Assembly: GCA_038496445.1 (NCBI GenBank)
Contig: JALMLS010000064.1
Coordinates: forward strand, 62,001-126,000
Direction of reading: 5' to 3'
Source of the DNA: Trichosphaerium sp. ATCC 40318
Lineage: Eukaryota; Discosea; Flabellinia; Trichosidae
DNA: 64,000 bases
Shown here: piece after piece, positions 21,770 to 33,200 of the stretch
How the letters are laid out: every line of letters starts with the position of its first letter
Position numbering within the stretch: position 1 is the first letter of the stretch
Program-made: the position numbers and the translations under genes
Notes under the pieces: model-generated
Seen by the model: only the letters and a program-made list of their open reading frames with translations
Told to the model about the DNA's origin: nothing
Database searches by the model: none

Positions 21770-24619
21770 TTAATTGGGTGCGACAATGTCAATGAGTGAT
21801 TGGACCACAGAAGGATCAGCCAGTGTTGATACGTCGCCTTTGTTCCGTCGTTAGATGATATGATAGTGAAATAAAAAAAAGTGTACCAAGCGAATCAGTT
21901 TCATTGCAGGCAATTTTGCGGAGAATTCTTCTCATAATTTTACCGGATCTTGTCTTTGGTAAACCAGGTACAATCACGACCTTGTCTGGTTGGGCGATAG
22001 GACTGATCAGGGAGCGGACCTATAAATAAGTGAGTACTCATGTTATTTATCATGTTTCATGAAACACGTGCATTTAATCTTAGTTGCTTTTCCAGATTCT
22101 CAGTTTGCATCACACCTTCCTTCAAACAACAATAGGCAAACACAGATTGGCCCTTTTGTTTTGGTAAAATGTGAGTTTGTGCGTGATAATAGCCGTTGTT
22201 TAAAATAAATGTACCTTGACTTCATGGGGAACGCCTACAACCGCCGCTTCTGAGCAGGTTTCATGTGCTACTAGAGCACTTTCAATCTCAGCAGTGCCAA
22301 GCCTGTGTCCGGACACATTAAGGACGTCTAAAACGGTTAACCAAACCATGGCAACTATTTGTTACTTGTATGCTTACCATCTACTCTGCCGATGATCCAA
22401 ATATAGCCGTCCTTATCTCTGTGGCATCCATCACCAGAGAAAAAGTAACCTGGGTAAGGATTGAGGTATGTGTTGCAGTAGCGTTCGTGGTTTCCCCAAA
22501 CGGTACGCGTTACAGATGGCCATGGTTCTGCAATTGCCAACACGCCTTTTACATCGTTTCCTTGGAGCTCTTTGCCAGTTTGTGGATCCAGCACGACAGC
22601 TTTGACGCCAAAGAATGGGAAGGTTGCACTACCTGGTTTTTGAGGCGTAGCTCCTATGTGTTGTTAGCGTCTAAATATTGGATGGCCATGTAAAGGAGGA
22701 GCGCACCAGGTAGAGGCGTGATCATGATACCACCGGTTTCAGTTTGCCACCACGTGTCAACTATTGAGCAATTGCCTTTTCCGACTACTTTGTGGTACCA
22801 CTCCCAAGCAGATGGGTTAATTGGCTAGAATAGTACGCATTAACATTTAAACTAGCACATGAACAAACAACACAAAAAAAAATACCTCTCCGACTGTTCC
22901 TAAGACACGTAGGGTAGACAAATCATATTTTTCAACGATGGAGGAATCATATTTCATAAGCGCACGGATGGCAGTTGGTGCGGTGTAGAAAATGTTGATT
23001 TTGTGTCGTTGAACCATGTCCCTAAACAAAGCGCGATGAGATCAACTGCACGTCAAATAGTAGAAGCTGTTTGGGAACGCACCAGTATCTTCCAGGATCA
23101 GGATACAGAGGTGTGCTCTCGAACATGAGTGTGGTAGCACGGTTGGCCAGTGGACCGTAGACAATGTATGAGTGTCCTGTAATCCAACCAATATCCGCAA
23201 CGCAAGCGTACACGTCGCCAGGATGGTAGTCAAACACATATTGATGAGTTGTAGATGCGTACAACAGGTAGCCCGCTTGGGTGTGTACGACACCCCTTTA
23301 CAACTGCATTTAGCTTTCACATACCTTTCTAGTGTATCAACGTACTTTGGTTTGCCTGTAGAACCAGAAGTGTACAAGAGGAAGAGGATATCTTCAGAAT
23401 TCATCTCCTATGCAAAAAAAGTGTGAAAACGAAAAAGAGAGAATAACTAGAACCCACCTCAACTGGACAGTAAGGGCGTTCATCCTTCATGGCTTCGCTG
23501 AGCCAAATGTCCCTTCCCTCTACCCAATTGATGTTGTTGCCAGTGCGTTTTGACACAAAAACAGTCTATGAGTGAACTAAGAACTGGAGCAATGGTAAAG
23601 GTGTCAAACGACTAACCTTTATTGTGGGGCAACTTGCGAGTGCTACATCCACTGTCTTTTTGAGAGGGACTGCTTTATCACCTCGTACGCCTTCGTCGGT
23701 GGTAAATAGGACGGAGCAAGATGCATCATTTATCCTGGTTGCGAATAAGCGATCTGAATGAGCTCATCGAATTCAATCGAAAAAAAAAAAAGACAAATGT
23801 AAGTACCTGTCAGCCAATGCTGTCGCACTAAATCCTGCAAATACTACGCTATGAATTGCGCCAATTCTCGCGCTTTGTGGTGGTAAGTGATTGTACTAGT
23901 CTTTACAAGGCATACCAAGCAAGCATGGCGTAGGCAGCCTCCAAGACCATAGGCATGTAAATGCACACTGTGTCGCCCTTTCCAAGACCGACACGCTTCA
24001 TGGCGTTGGCCACCCGTGAAACGTTCACTGTTGCATACAGTTAGTAAACACACGTGAATTTCAAAAAAATCAAACGTTTGCAAACGTGCTTTGAAGTTCC
24101 TTGTACGTCACTTTTGTAACTTCTGATGGTTTATTGCCCTCCCAAATGATGGCGACCTTACAATTTAAGAAAACTAGCAAGAAAGCCCGGTGACGTACCT
24201 GATCGCCAAATCCTTCCTCTACGTGCCTATCTACGCAATTGTAGCAGACGTTGAGGCGTCCATTGAGGAACCAAGCTACATTACCATCCTTGAAGGTACT
24301 ACGCGCGTCAGTATCTGGTGGGCATAACGTTGACGTGACGTACCCGCTTTTTACTTTATTGTACTCCCTAAACCATGAAATCTTTTTTTTTGCCATCTAC
24401 AGGTGTCAAAACGCGTTGGTAAGCGTTTTCTTGCACCTTATCCCAAAAATTTTCGTTATCATCTTGGCTCTCTTTGTACATGCGCTGGTACTCGCTCCAA
24501 CCATCTACCAGCGATTTGCCCTTAAACCGCTCCGCTACCGGGTAAGTTTTAACCGTGGAGGTGTCTTGCGTTGCCATTTTTCTCCTTTTAGCAGGTCTTT
24601 CAGAGGTCATGCTGTACAA
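21770..24619 (-). CDS. ACS: Acetyl-coenzyme A synthetase (AMP-forming)
   Basis: Makes acetyl-CoA from acetate, ATP and CoA through acetyl-AMP. The N-terminal exon gives [19 protein letters not shown] and NENFWDKV, then [17 protein letters not shown], the ACS N-terminal domain. The AMP-binding core shows [15 protein letters not shown] (P-loop), [36 protein letters not shown], then [35 protein letters not shown] and RVDG hinge, all in the proper order. The C-terminus ends SLIDIVAPN at 21770. Length and motif order are normal for the family. Three start codons are possible: 24619, 24610 ([11 protein letters not shown]) and 24577 (MATQD). The basic PAKRRK could act as a nuclear signal if the longer forms are used. 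About a dozen short introns. Confidence 0.95.
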
Positions 24620-24832
24620 AATTAACGAAGAAGATATTGTATTGTAAAAAGTACGTAATTTCCTCTACTCATGTGTAGACCTGTACAAAGTTGAGCCAAC
24701 AGATACTCATCTCCATTGACACTCGGTAATGTTACGTGGCCAATCAAATGAGCATGATCAAACTTTTTAACTTGTGATTCACTAGTGTAACGCAAAAATA
24801 TGCGTTTAAAATTGTTTTATTGTACAGTTCCT

Positions 24833-26911
24833 TTAATCCTTTTTTGTGAGTCGAACGTAAGGTATCTCAGCTCCACGGCTTCCCTATTAGTCTAGTGAGC
24901 AAGTAACGTCTTTAAGTCTCGATGATTGGTAACGTATTAACTAGTTCCACGACTGCACGTACCTGTACAAGTAATTGAAGCGGCAAGGTTTGACTACCTC
25001 GAAGCATTGTATTTACAGAAGGCAGTAGATTGCGTGATATAGGTGTCACAAGGTAAAAATGGCGAGATTGCATGTCAATAGCCTTGATAATGCCTAACCC
25101 AATACAATGGCAGTTCGGCGTTTCTTTTAGAAGGAGAGGGAGACATGCAGTACCCTCTGGTTTTTTCTGGTACTTTGTATTGTCAATAGCTAGTCCAACT
25201 ATCTGCCCATTAAGAGCGACCTAGACCCAACAGGTAAGGCTTTGTGTTTTGGGACATGTCTATTTTGTTATCACTACTCGTACCATTGTTTGAGATGGAG
25301 GAACATCTACATCCATGAAGCACACCTTAAATTGCTGCCAAGGTACCTTGTATGTGATGCCTACACCAACAAGGCCACTACTAAATATTTTGAAATGAGC
25401 CATTATGCGATAGTTCCTCAGTGCCTGTGCGCTTTCTGAAGTCGAGGTGGTTAGCAACAATATCACTTGTGCTCGTCAATCTTTGGTTCTTACCCTGGAC
25501 AAGTGTGTTTGAACTCCTGGGAATGAGCTTGTTCAGACTTATTTGCTCTCCTTCGAACGCTGTCTTTTTAGGTGGAAACAGCGACTCAAACTTGACGTTT
25601 ATGCCAGCGACTACATCCGGATCCAGTATAGTAAGCAACTCGCGATGTAAGATCAATCCAAAGTCTGCAGCAAAGTGAGATGACCGGTTTTGTGCTGGTG
25701 CTGAACAAACAAATGTGTGTATGCAACGTACTCTCTAGCCAGCCGAACGAATTGATTATCAAAGGTGCGTCCCGGATATTAGAGTCGGTTGCTTCGTCAT
25801 AAAACGTTTTGAGTGCTTTTGCCTAAGCACTAAGGTTGGAACACCACAGACAAACAAAATCCAAAAAAAATGGTAGGACGCACCATATTCAAATACAACT
25901 CAGGTTTTTGTCCAGGATCTATATTACCGAGATAGTAAGAATGTAGAGGCTTCTTCATGTGTGTATAAGACGGTCCGAAGATAGGTTGGTCTATCACTGT
26001 TATTGATACGAATCCAGGAGGTGTGAATTCAGGTTGGCCAGGATCTAGGTCTAGCCATACCACTTTTTTAGATACTTTCCTGCACAGATGTAGCTAGTTA
26101 ATACATTTGGCGCCACTGCAACCAGAAGTTTTTTTCAACGCACTTTTTTTTGTTTGTAGTCAGGTATTTGTTGGCGAGATAGCGCGCCATTGTTGACTTG
26201 CCCACGCTCTTGCCACCCAATATGAGAACTTTTTGTTTGCGATCCAGGGCATTGCTGACTGCTTTCCAGTCATCCGACACATAAGTTGTGCGTATGGGCA
26301 AACTATTAATGTCTACATACAAAGTAAGGATCCCTTATGACCAAGGTTACAGTGCACGCACCAAATTGTTCTGGGATGACTACCATCCAATCCAAACCTA
26401 CTGGATTTTGTCTTTTGAGACAGGACCAAGCGTCAGGTAACTGAAATCCTGGAAAGAGAGATTGATCCACACTTGCAAATGGACCCTTCTCTACAATCAC
26501 AATCTACGATCCCATTAACAAATCTCCACTTACACACAACGTACGGCGTGGTGAGTACCGGCACGAGATATGTGCGATGCTATTGCTTCACTCATGTCAC
26601 GTCGCACTCCTCCAAGTATCGAAGAATTCGATTTGAGCATGTCTAAAGTGGTTTGAACCTACATTGCAAGCTTGTGAGCAGTCCGCTGTTTCCTCGTGTC
26701 AAGTCCCGAACGTACTTGCGTTGTTGCGTTAATATACGACACTGGAAAGTCTTTGGGGCAAGTGACATGGTGCTTAGTGGGCGCAGGGGTGAGTGTGATG
26801 CCATTCAACGATATTTCCCCAGAAACAAGTCTTACGGACAATGAACCAAAAAAACACAAGCTCTGGACATATTTTGAGCGTAAGGTACGTGTTGTTGATC
26901 GCTTACCTCAT
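24833..26911 (-). CDS. GRC3/NOL9: Polynucleotide 5'-hydroxyl kinase GRC3/NOL9
   Basis: An RNA 5'-OH kinase of the nucleolus, acting in ITS2 processing with LAS1 and in some species in transcription termination. Exon 1 is tiny (MS, ATG at 26911), spliced to LCFFGSLSVRLVSGEISLNG and then HVTCPKDFPVSYI, the family's N-terminal beta domain. Walker A is LILGGKSVGKSTMARYL, and VVWLDLDPGQPEFTPPG follows as the Walker B/substrate region. GPSYTHMKKPLHSYYLG and NIDPGQKPELYL are typical of GRC3/CLP1 kinases. The C-terminus is GAEIPYVRLTKKD. The DLDPGQPEF/TPPG motif favours GRC3/NOL9 over CLP1. Several short introns; in the last ones the exon limits are uncertain. Confidence 0.88.
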
Positions 26912-27154
26912 TTTGCGGTAAAAAAAAAACTATGCTGTCTTTGGCTTTAAACCACCTGTTCTTACTCTTTGTAAACGAAAATGTGGTGTTTTTCTGAAAA
27001 GAGAATGTTATTTTGTACAATGACCAATTTAACCGCTGTAGCGTACGAATAGTTGCCTTGCTTGCATGATGTACAATTCCACACGTTTAAACATAAAGAC
27101 CAATCGCGAACAGCAATTTGACTAAGTTTACCCACAATTACACCCCTTTTTGAC
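26912..27154. promoter_or_regulatory. Divergent promoter region between GRC3/NOL9 and PPOX genes
   Basis: 243 bases between two divergent start codons. It is AT-rich; I see no definite element. Confidence 0.5.
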
Positions 27155-28979
27155 ATGGCTGCCGTTACAGTGATTGGTGGGGGTATAACTGGACTGAGCG
27201 CAGTACACTTTATGAAGAAGCGCGGTACAAAGCCCATTCTTTATGAGGTGCGTCTTTTGTCTTTTTTTATGGTTGTCTCAACAGTAACGTGCAAAAAGGC
27301 ATCAAGTAAAACAGGGGGATGGATCCAAAGTAAAGTTGTTGCGAACGGAACAATTGTTGAGGTACATCTCGTAATAGCACGCCAATAACACGTTTTAGCA
27401 AGGCCCTAGGTCAATACGAGGTGCTTGGCCTGATTCTAGACACACGTATGAGCTGATTGACGATCTTGACATCCAACAACAAGTCTTGCGTGCCTCTAAA
27501 GCAGCAGAAGGAAGGTGAAGAGCGTACCCGTGACGTGTTATGCTGAGCGCTCATTAGACACATCTACCAACAAGGAAGCATGAGACAAGTAACTGCCAAG
27601 CACTTATTCACAGATTGGCGCTTCCTTTATGGTGCGCTTTCAGAGCCGTTCGCTAAACGCCAGCGCATCAAACAGCCAGAATCAGTACAGCAGTTTGTAG
27701 AAAGGCGTTTTGGAAAGTGCGTCATCGTAGTACCAGGTCATCATTGTCGGATTGCCTTGTTCTTGAAACAATCCACCTGACCCGCTATAAGGTACGTACA
27801 CGACACACTCATTGCACCTCTTTGCCATGGTATTCACGCCCGCCACTCTTCAGAACTGGACGTCGAGGTAACGTGGTCACATCACTTTCTTACATTTCCC
27901 AGCCACCATCTCTCATTGCGCGGTCCTAGGCATGCTTCAAGTTCCTCCCAGAGTTTGAAGAGCAATATGGTAGCATTGTTATGGGAATTTTAGCTTCAGC
28001 GGTAGTACCGTCAAAGCACGGCAAACCTGCTGATGGTCCACGCGGGCCGTTTTCATTTCTAGATTCAGGCGTTGGGCATCTACCTGATACATTAGAAAGT
28101 CATCATGCGGACTGTATTTCCAAGTCGACACCAGTAACACGTATTGACCTAAAGGATGGCAAACCTACAATAGTACTACCAGGCGATAAACAACACAGTT
28201 GTGCGCTACGAGTTTTTTAGGATTTTTTTTTTCATCACCAGCCAACCAGCCACTCACTTTGTACTTGATCAAGGCGATAAAGTTGTATGTGCAGTGCCAC
28301 CGGTGCAATTGATAAAAATGCTTGGTCACAACATGAGCGAGGTACCCAATGTCAGCAATATTTCGTTTTATTATCATCCTATCCGTGGAGAGTTCCGCTT
28401 GGCTCGCACAAACAAAATGCTTAACTGCTCTAATATTTATTGCCTACACAGCGTATGAAGACGTTGCTATCTTCTATTGGCGGCACAAGTGTAGGGGTTG
28501 TGCACTTGTTGTTTAAAAAGAAGGATGCAGGACCTGCGCTTAAGCTTGGATTTGGCTATTTGATCGCAAAGCACGACAAACAACAAGTTTTAGGCGTCAC
28601 TGTAGACTCCAACACATTTCCGCAATATGCGCCGGACGACACTGTGAGTATGACAGCTATGGTTGGACATGATGCCGTGGCTGCACTACGTTCATTAGAT
28701 GATAACAACGCCCGAGACAGCGCACTTGTGGACATTGCCTTGGATACCTTACGCAAACAGCTGAATATGACGGCGACCCCATTTTATAGCTGTGTCACGC
28801 TGTGTCGAGATGGGATAGTGCATTATGCACCGGGACATGCACACAAGATCAAGCAGATAAGACAACTCGCAGCACAAGAGCATCCTTGGTTGTACTTGGC
28901 GGGCGCCGCTTTTGACGGCACGAGCGTAAACCAGTGCGTGTCTTCCGGTCACTCGGCGGCTGCTTGGTCTTGTGCATGA
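27155..28979 (+). CDS. PPOX: Protoporphyrinogen oxidase
   Basis: Oxidises protoporphyrinogen IX to protoporphyrin IX, the next-to-last step of haem synthesis, usually on the inner mitochondrial membrane. The N-terminus is MAAVTVIGGGITGLSAVHFM, the FAD dinucleotide-binding fold, then TGGWIQSK and GPRSIRGAWPDS, both characteristic of PPOX. The middle shows RRFGK, EEQYGSI and GPFSFLDSGVGHLPD. The C-terminal exon has LGFGYLIAKHDKQQVLG and GHDAVAALRS, ending LAGAAFDGTSVNQCVSSGHS, the conserved FAD-contact end of the family. There is no long N-terminal presequence. About seven short introns. Having this oxygen-dependent enzyme implies that the cell makes its own haem. Confidence 0.93.
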
Positions 28980-29089
28980 ACATAAAAACAAATTAAACAA
29001 AAAAGACAACAATTTTTTTAAATGCAGATTGTCCAACAGTATACTGTGGCTGATTAAAAAAAAATTGATAAACCTGTACTTCAACCACA

Positions 29090-29623
29090 TCAAACTACAT
29101 TTATTTTCGTTGTAGATTTACAGTTTGGTGTAACATCAGGACCGTTCTTTGTTACAACAAAAGTGGTGTCGTCGTAAATGTCTTTTTCTACTCCAAGGCC
29201 ACCACACTTGCCTGATACACAGCAAGACTGTTGGGAAAAAACTTCGTATTTGTATTTAAGACTGCCTTTTGGTTTCCAAACTCGTGCGCGTCCTCTTATA
29301 TTTAACGCCAAATCTGGTCTGTTGGGTATTTGATACACCAAAGAAGTCGTAAAGTTGCATTCGTTGGCTTCTGTACCTACCGTAACGTTCCCAATAGTCC
29401 AATACGCCCAACCAATATAGCGAGTGGTAGCTGGGTATAGTGAAACCATAGGAGTGCCACAGTTTGAAGGGTCGAGGATAATATCGCGTGTAGACTCAAG
29501 ATCGAACTCTTGACCCATTAGCTCTTGTGCATCTAGCGCAAAGGGAATTGGGGCGCCAGTAATCCTCTGACTTGATACGCTAGTAGCTAACACAATTAAG
29601 GAAAGTAAAGTAAAGGTGCGCAT
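29090..29623 (-). CDS. Small secreted protein, single exon, unknown family
   Basis: An uninterrupted 177-codon frame with a clear signal peptide (MRTFTLLSLIVLATSVSS). The mature part has six cysteines, including a CC pair (QQSCCVSGKCGGLG), and NVT and NFT sequons for N-glycosylation, with a beta-strand-like pattern and no membrane segment. The lack of introns is unusual beside its neighbours, but the frame is long and well formed. It converges on the PPOX gene. I recognise no family. A cell-wall, surface or effector-like role cannot be chosen between. Confidence 0.7.
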   Translation of the reverse strand: MRTFTLLSLIVLATSVSSQRITGAPIPFALDAQELMGQEFDLESTRDIILDPSNCGTPMVSLYPATTRYIGWAYWTIGNVTVGTEANECNFTTSLVYQIPNRPDLALNIRGRARVWKPKGSLKYKYEVFSQQSCCVSGKCGGLGVEKDIYDDTTFVVTKNGPDVTPNCKSTTKINVV

Positions 29624-30286
29624 GTTGCAAGTTGCTCCTTTTTTTAAAGTTGCAGAACTTCTGTTGACTTGTTACGGAACTTCTGTAACTTGTTTTGGTC
29701 GTTTTTACCATTTACAGTAAGTTTCCTGAATAAAAATAGTGAACATTTCAGTTGCACTGAGCCTTGTTCCGCGAGTTTCTTAATTATTGGTACGAGAACA
29801 GTTCCCATTGTGTCGATATTAACGAAGGAATTGACCCGGATATCGACAAAAAAGATTATCGATAATCACGTTATTCAGTTCGTTGTTACTCATAACCTGA
29901 ATAATGTCCATGCCTCATATTTGAAAAATGGATGCTATCAGGTGATACAATGTATTTGTTGCTTATTACAATGTACTGAATGCTCATAGTGATGAGCAAA
30001 TACAAACAAAAAAGTGAGATTTGATAATCTTTTTTGTAGATAATCCGCGTCAATTCTGAACGTAAATAAGTCACGATATTGACATAGCGTACACACGTTT
30101 ATCAGCCATTAAAAAATCACCCCATAGCATGTTAAAATGGTTAGCCTAAGCGAACGTGTGAACTCTACAATTCTGGTTCTATAGGCTGTTGACTATCACT
30201 GATGTAGCTTTACACACCATGTGATTAGTGTAGGATAGGTTAAATTTGATTTTGTGTGATACAATAATTAAGAAACTCGGGTTTGT
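29624..30286. other. AT-rich intergenic region with palindromes and a repeat relic
   Basis: No convincing gene. It holds the inverted repeat TGTCGATAT/ATATCGACA (29811-29819, 29840-29848), the 14-base perfect palindrome GATTATCGATAATC (29854-29867), and a ~48-base stretch (from 29773) that looks about four-fifths identical to 43679 onward in the repeat island. Frames inside it are short and unlike proteins. Confidence 0.5.
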
Positions 30287-33200
30287 TTATTTTTTCACAT
30301 TTTTCTTTTTTGGGACCTTTCTCCTTACAGTTTGCAAAACAGTTTTTTTCTGTTTTTCTGGCTCCTGTCCTTGCGCTTGCTTCCAAAACCGGTTGAACAT
30401 TTCATAAGTTTTGGCTCGTTGCCGTCGTGCCTGGGCCTCTTCCTTGGCCTCCAGTTTTTCTGCCGTTGACCGACTTTGTCGACGTATTGCTTCCGCAAAG
30501 TCTGCTTCAATCTGCTCCTCATCAGCTTTTCGTTGATACTCCTCACCTCTGAGATAGGCTTCAGCGTCCCTCCGACGCTTTGTGTTAACAGCATCGTATG
30601 CCTTCTGCAATGCTTGTTGTTGCTCAATTGATGATGCCAAGTCTCCTTCAGTTCGTTCCTTGAGATAGTGCATGTAGTCACGTGCTTTAGTATTTAACTG
30701 AACCTTATCCACCAGCCGTTCAAGAGCTTGTCGTTTGTAGTTCATATTGTACAGCTGAGCCTCTTTGCGTGCTGTGTTGAAGGCGTATGTCTGAGCAGGC
30801 GTCATGTACACTTGTAATAGCTGCAAGCACGAGAAGAGCGCTGAAGCAGCCTCTCTCTTTTGTGTGAAATTGTCCATGTGGAAGACAAGCACATTGAGCG
30901 CCCTAGTGTAAGCTGATTCATACAGACCTGGCGGTTCAAAGTCTTCCGGTTGGTGTACAGGCATGTAAGTCTTACAAACGTTCTCCAACTGCTGGATAAC
31001 CAATGATGACGGTGCAAAAGTAGCGGCAATGTCTCCCTCCCTGGCGAAATGGCGCGTAAACACGGGTTCGAGTTGTGGTGTAAGGGCTAGCAACCGCGAA
31101 CGTAGGTCCTCTACTAAAATGGTGTCATCGCCCTTAGCAATCCGTTGCAACTGTTGTGCGATATCGTCAATTTCGCGGTAGACGTCGTTACTGTGAATCG
31201 GCAACTCGGTCTCTTCGAACATGGTTTCACCAGTTTGCCAGTGGGATCGCTTGTAGTAGTCGATAAAGTACGTGAGGTACGGCATGTATGAATGCGCCAC
31301 ACCTCCAAAAATCTGGCTGTTGCGCAAGAGCTCCCTGTTGTAGTGTAATACAGCGTTGATGTCCTGGGTTAGATTACAGGCTTCAGTGCCAACAGATTGG
31401 CCCCAAGAAGGTACTGCTTCTAGTTTTTCTCCTCCTAGAACCCAACAAGTAAGCATGAGGATCCGAGAAAATGGTCATGTGTCCAAACGCAAAAAAAACC
31501 AACAATGAAATGTAGATACGTACGCAACGTTCTGATAGCGTCATAGGCCATTCTCGTTGCGAAATCGTGAGTGCTATGTGATGATTAATGCTTTTATATT
31601 TCGGGCTCAACTAATAGGGGATTGATTGTACCGTGCTTGTAAAATGTCATTTGACAAATCGGGCAAGCTATTGACATCATCTGCCATGCCTAAATCCGTT
31701 TGTGAGACATGGTGTACATAAGGTTAGAAAACATAAAATAAAAAAATAGAAGGATAGGGGGGTTTACCAGAGTCGTTAATGACTAAGCGTTGTGTAATAG
31801 TATGTACATCTCCAGTGTAATCAGTGTATGACATGCTGAATAAAAGCTGTTAGATAAACAGCGCAAAGAAGTGTGTGCGGATTTGTTGAGCAATGCCGTG
31901 CCTGAATGAGCCGTTCTCCGGTGCTTTGATTTTAGGTTTGTATGGTACAGGCGCCGTTCGTCTCGCTCGGCGCGTGGAAGTTGTTGTGGCAGTTGGCGGA
32001 GCAACCTTTGGCGCCAGCTTAATCAGTACCTTTTTAGAGAATTCCTTTGCCAAATCCTAACAAAAAGAGTGAGCGCTAGTGGGATGCATAGTTTTTTTTA
32101 TCAATGAGTGAATGAATAAATGAACACGAGGACTCGCGCGTACATCTGTCTGGTATTTTTCGACCTGTTTAGGAACCGGATTTTTCTTGCGCTTTGGCTG
32201 CGCAGGTTCACGGAGAGCTTCGTCATATAGGTCTGCGAGCTCTACTTGATCTCCTACGAAATCTCGGTTGCGCGGGAAGTTCTCTATTGTGTTTTCATCG
32301 TTATTGTAAATCATGTCGCGTTGTCGATTCTCGAATCGGTTGAAAACCTCCACCGTCCTTTCTGCAACGTTTGGTTCGTAGGCATGGACAGGTTGAGGGT
32401 CTGGTATGAATTCAATGCTGGATGCCAGCGTAGGTACACGAAACACGTTGGCAGGATCGCCAGGTAATCTCGATGCGCCATAAATGTTGGAGACTACGTA
32501 ATCTTCGAAATGCAGTGTAACTTTAAGACCTGTAATCTCAGGCATCAAGATGTGAGACAGCAGCAATCCAGTGCCACCCTTATCCCATACTTCTTTTCTC
32601 TTGGTCTCGTCCTTTTCCCACGTCCAGAAGGTTATACCAGGAATACAGTCTAGGCGAAAAGTATGGGTAAAAAACAAAATTGAAAAAAAAAAAACAATTG
32701 TAATTTCAAACTGAAAAGATTTTGATGAAATAATCAACACAGTATTGCCTTACCCAAAAATTTGCCAATGGAATCGGCGTAGTTGTGAGGCGTAGGGAAA
32801 GCAGGGTCAGCTACAGTGGTCTTTATCCCTTTTTCAAGTAGAGTATTGATGGATGACTTGAATTCATCCACGTCCTCGTCATTTACTCTGTCCGATATGA
32901 TGAGGACTCTTCGTTCCTCGGATGCGCCAGCTTCTTTAGCAGGTAGCATATCGAACGAAGCAGATACCATCTTCAGGCCTTGTGCAAGACCTACCTTTGG
33001 CGAGGTTGATACAGTTCGCTACAGTACGTTAGTATCTTTCTCTAATAGACAGGGTGCGGTTGTGCTACGTCTTGAAGAAAAGGCGAAGACGTAAAAAAAA
33101 AAACCCAAACGCTAAAATCTATGGAACGTACGTAGCCCTCTAGTGCGTCTAATAGCTTTGCTGGTAATGGAGCCTCTATGTCCGATCTTGTACCATCCTT

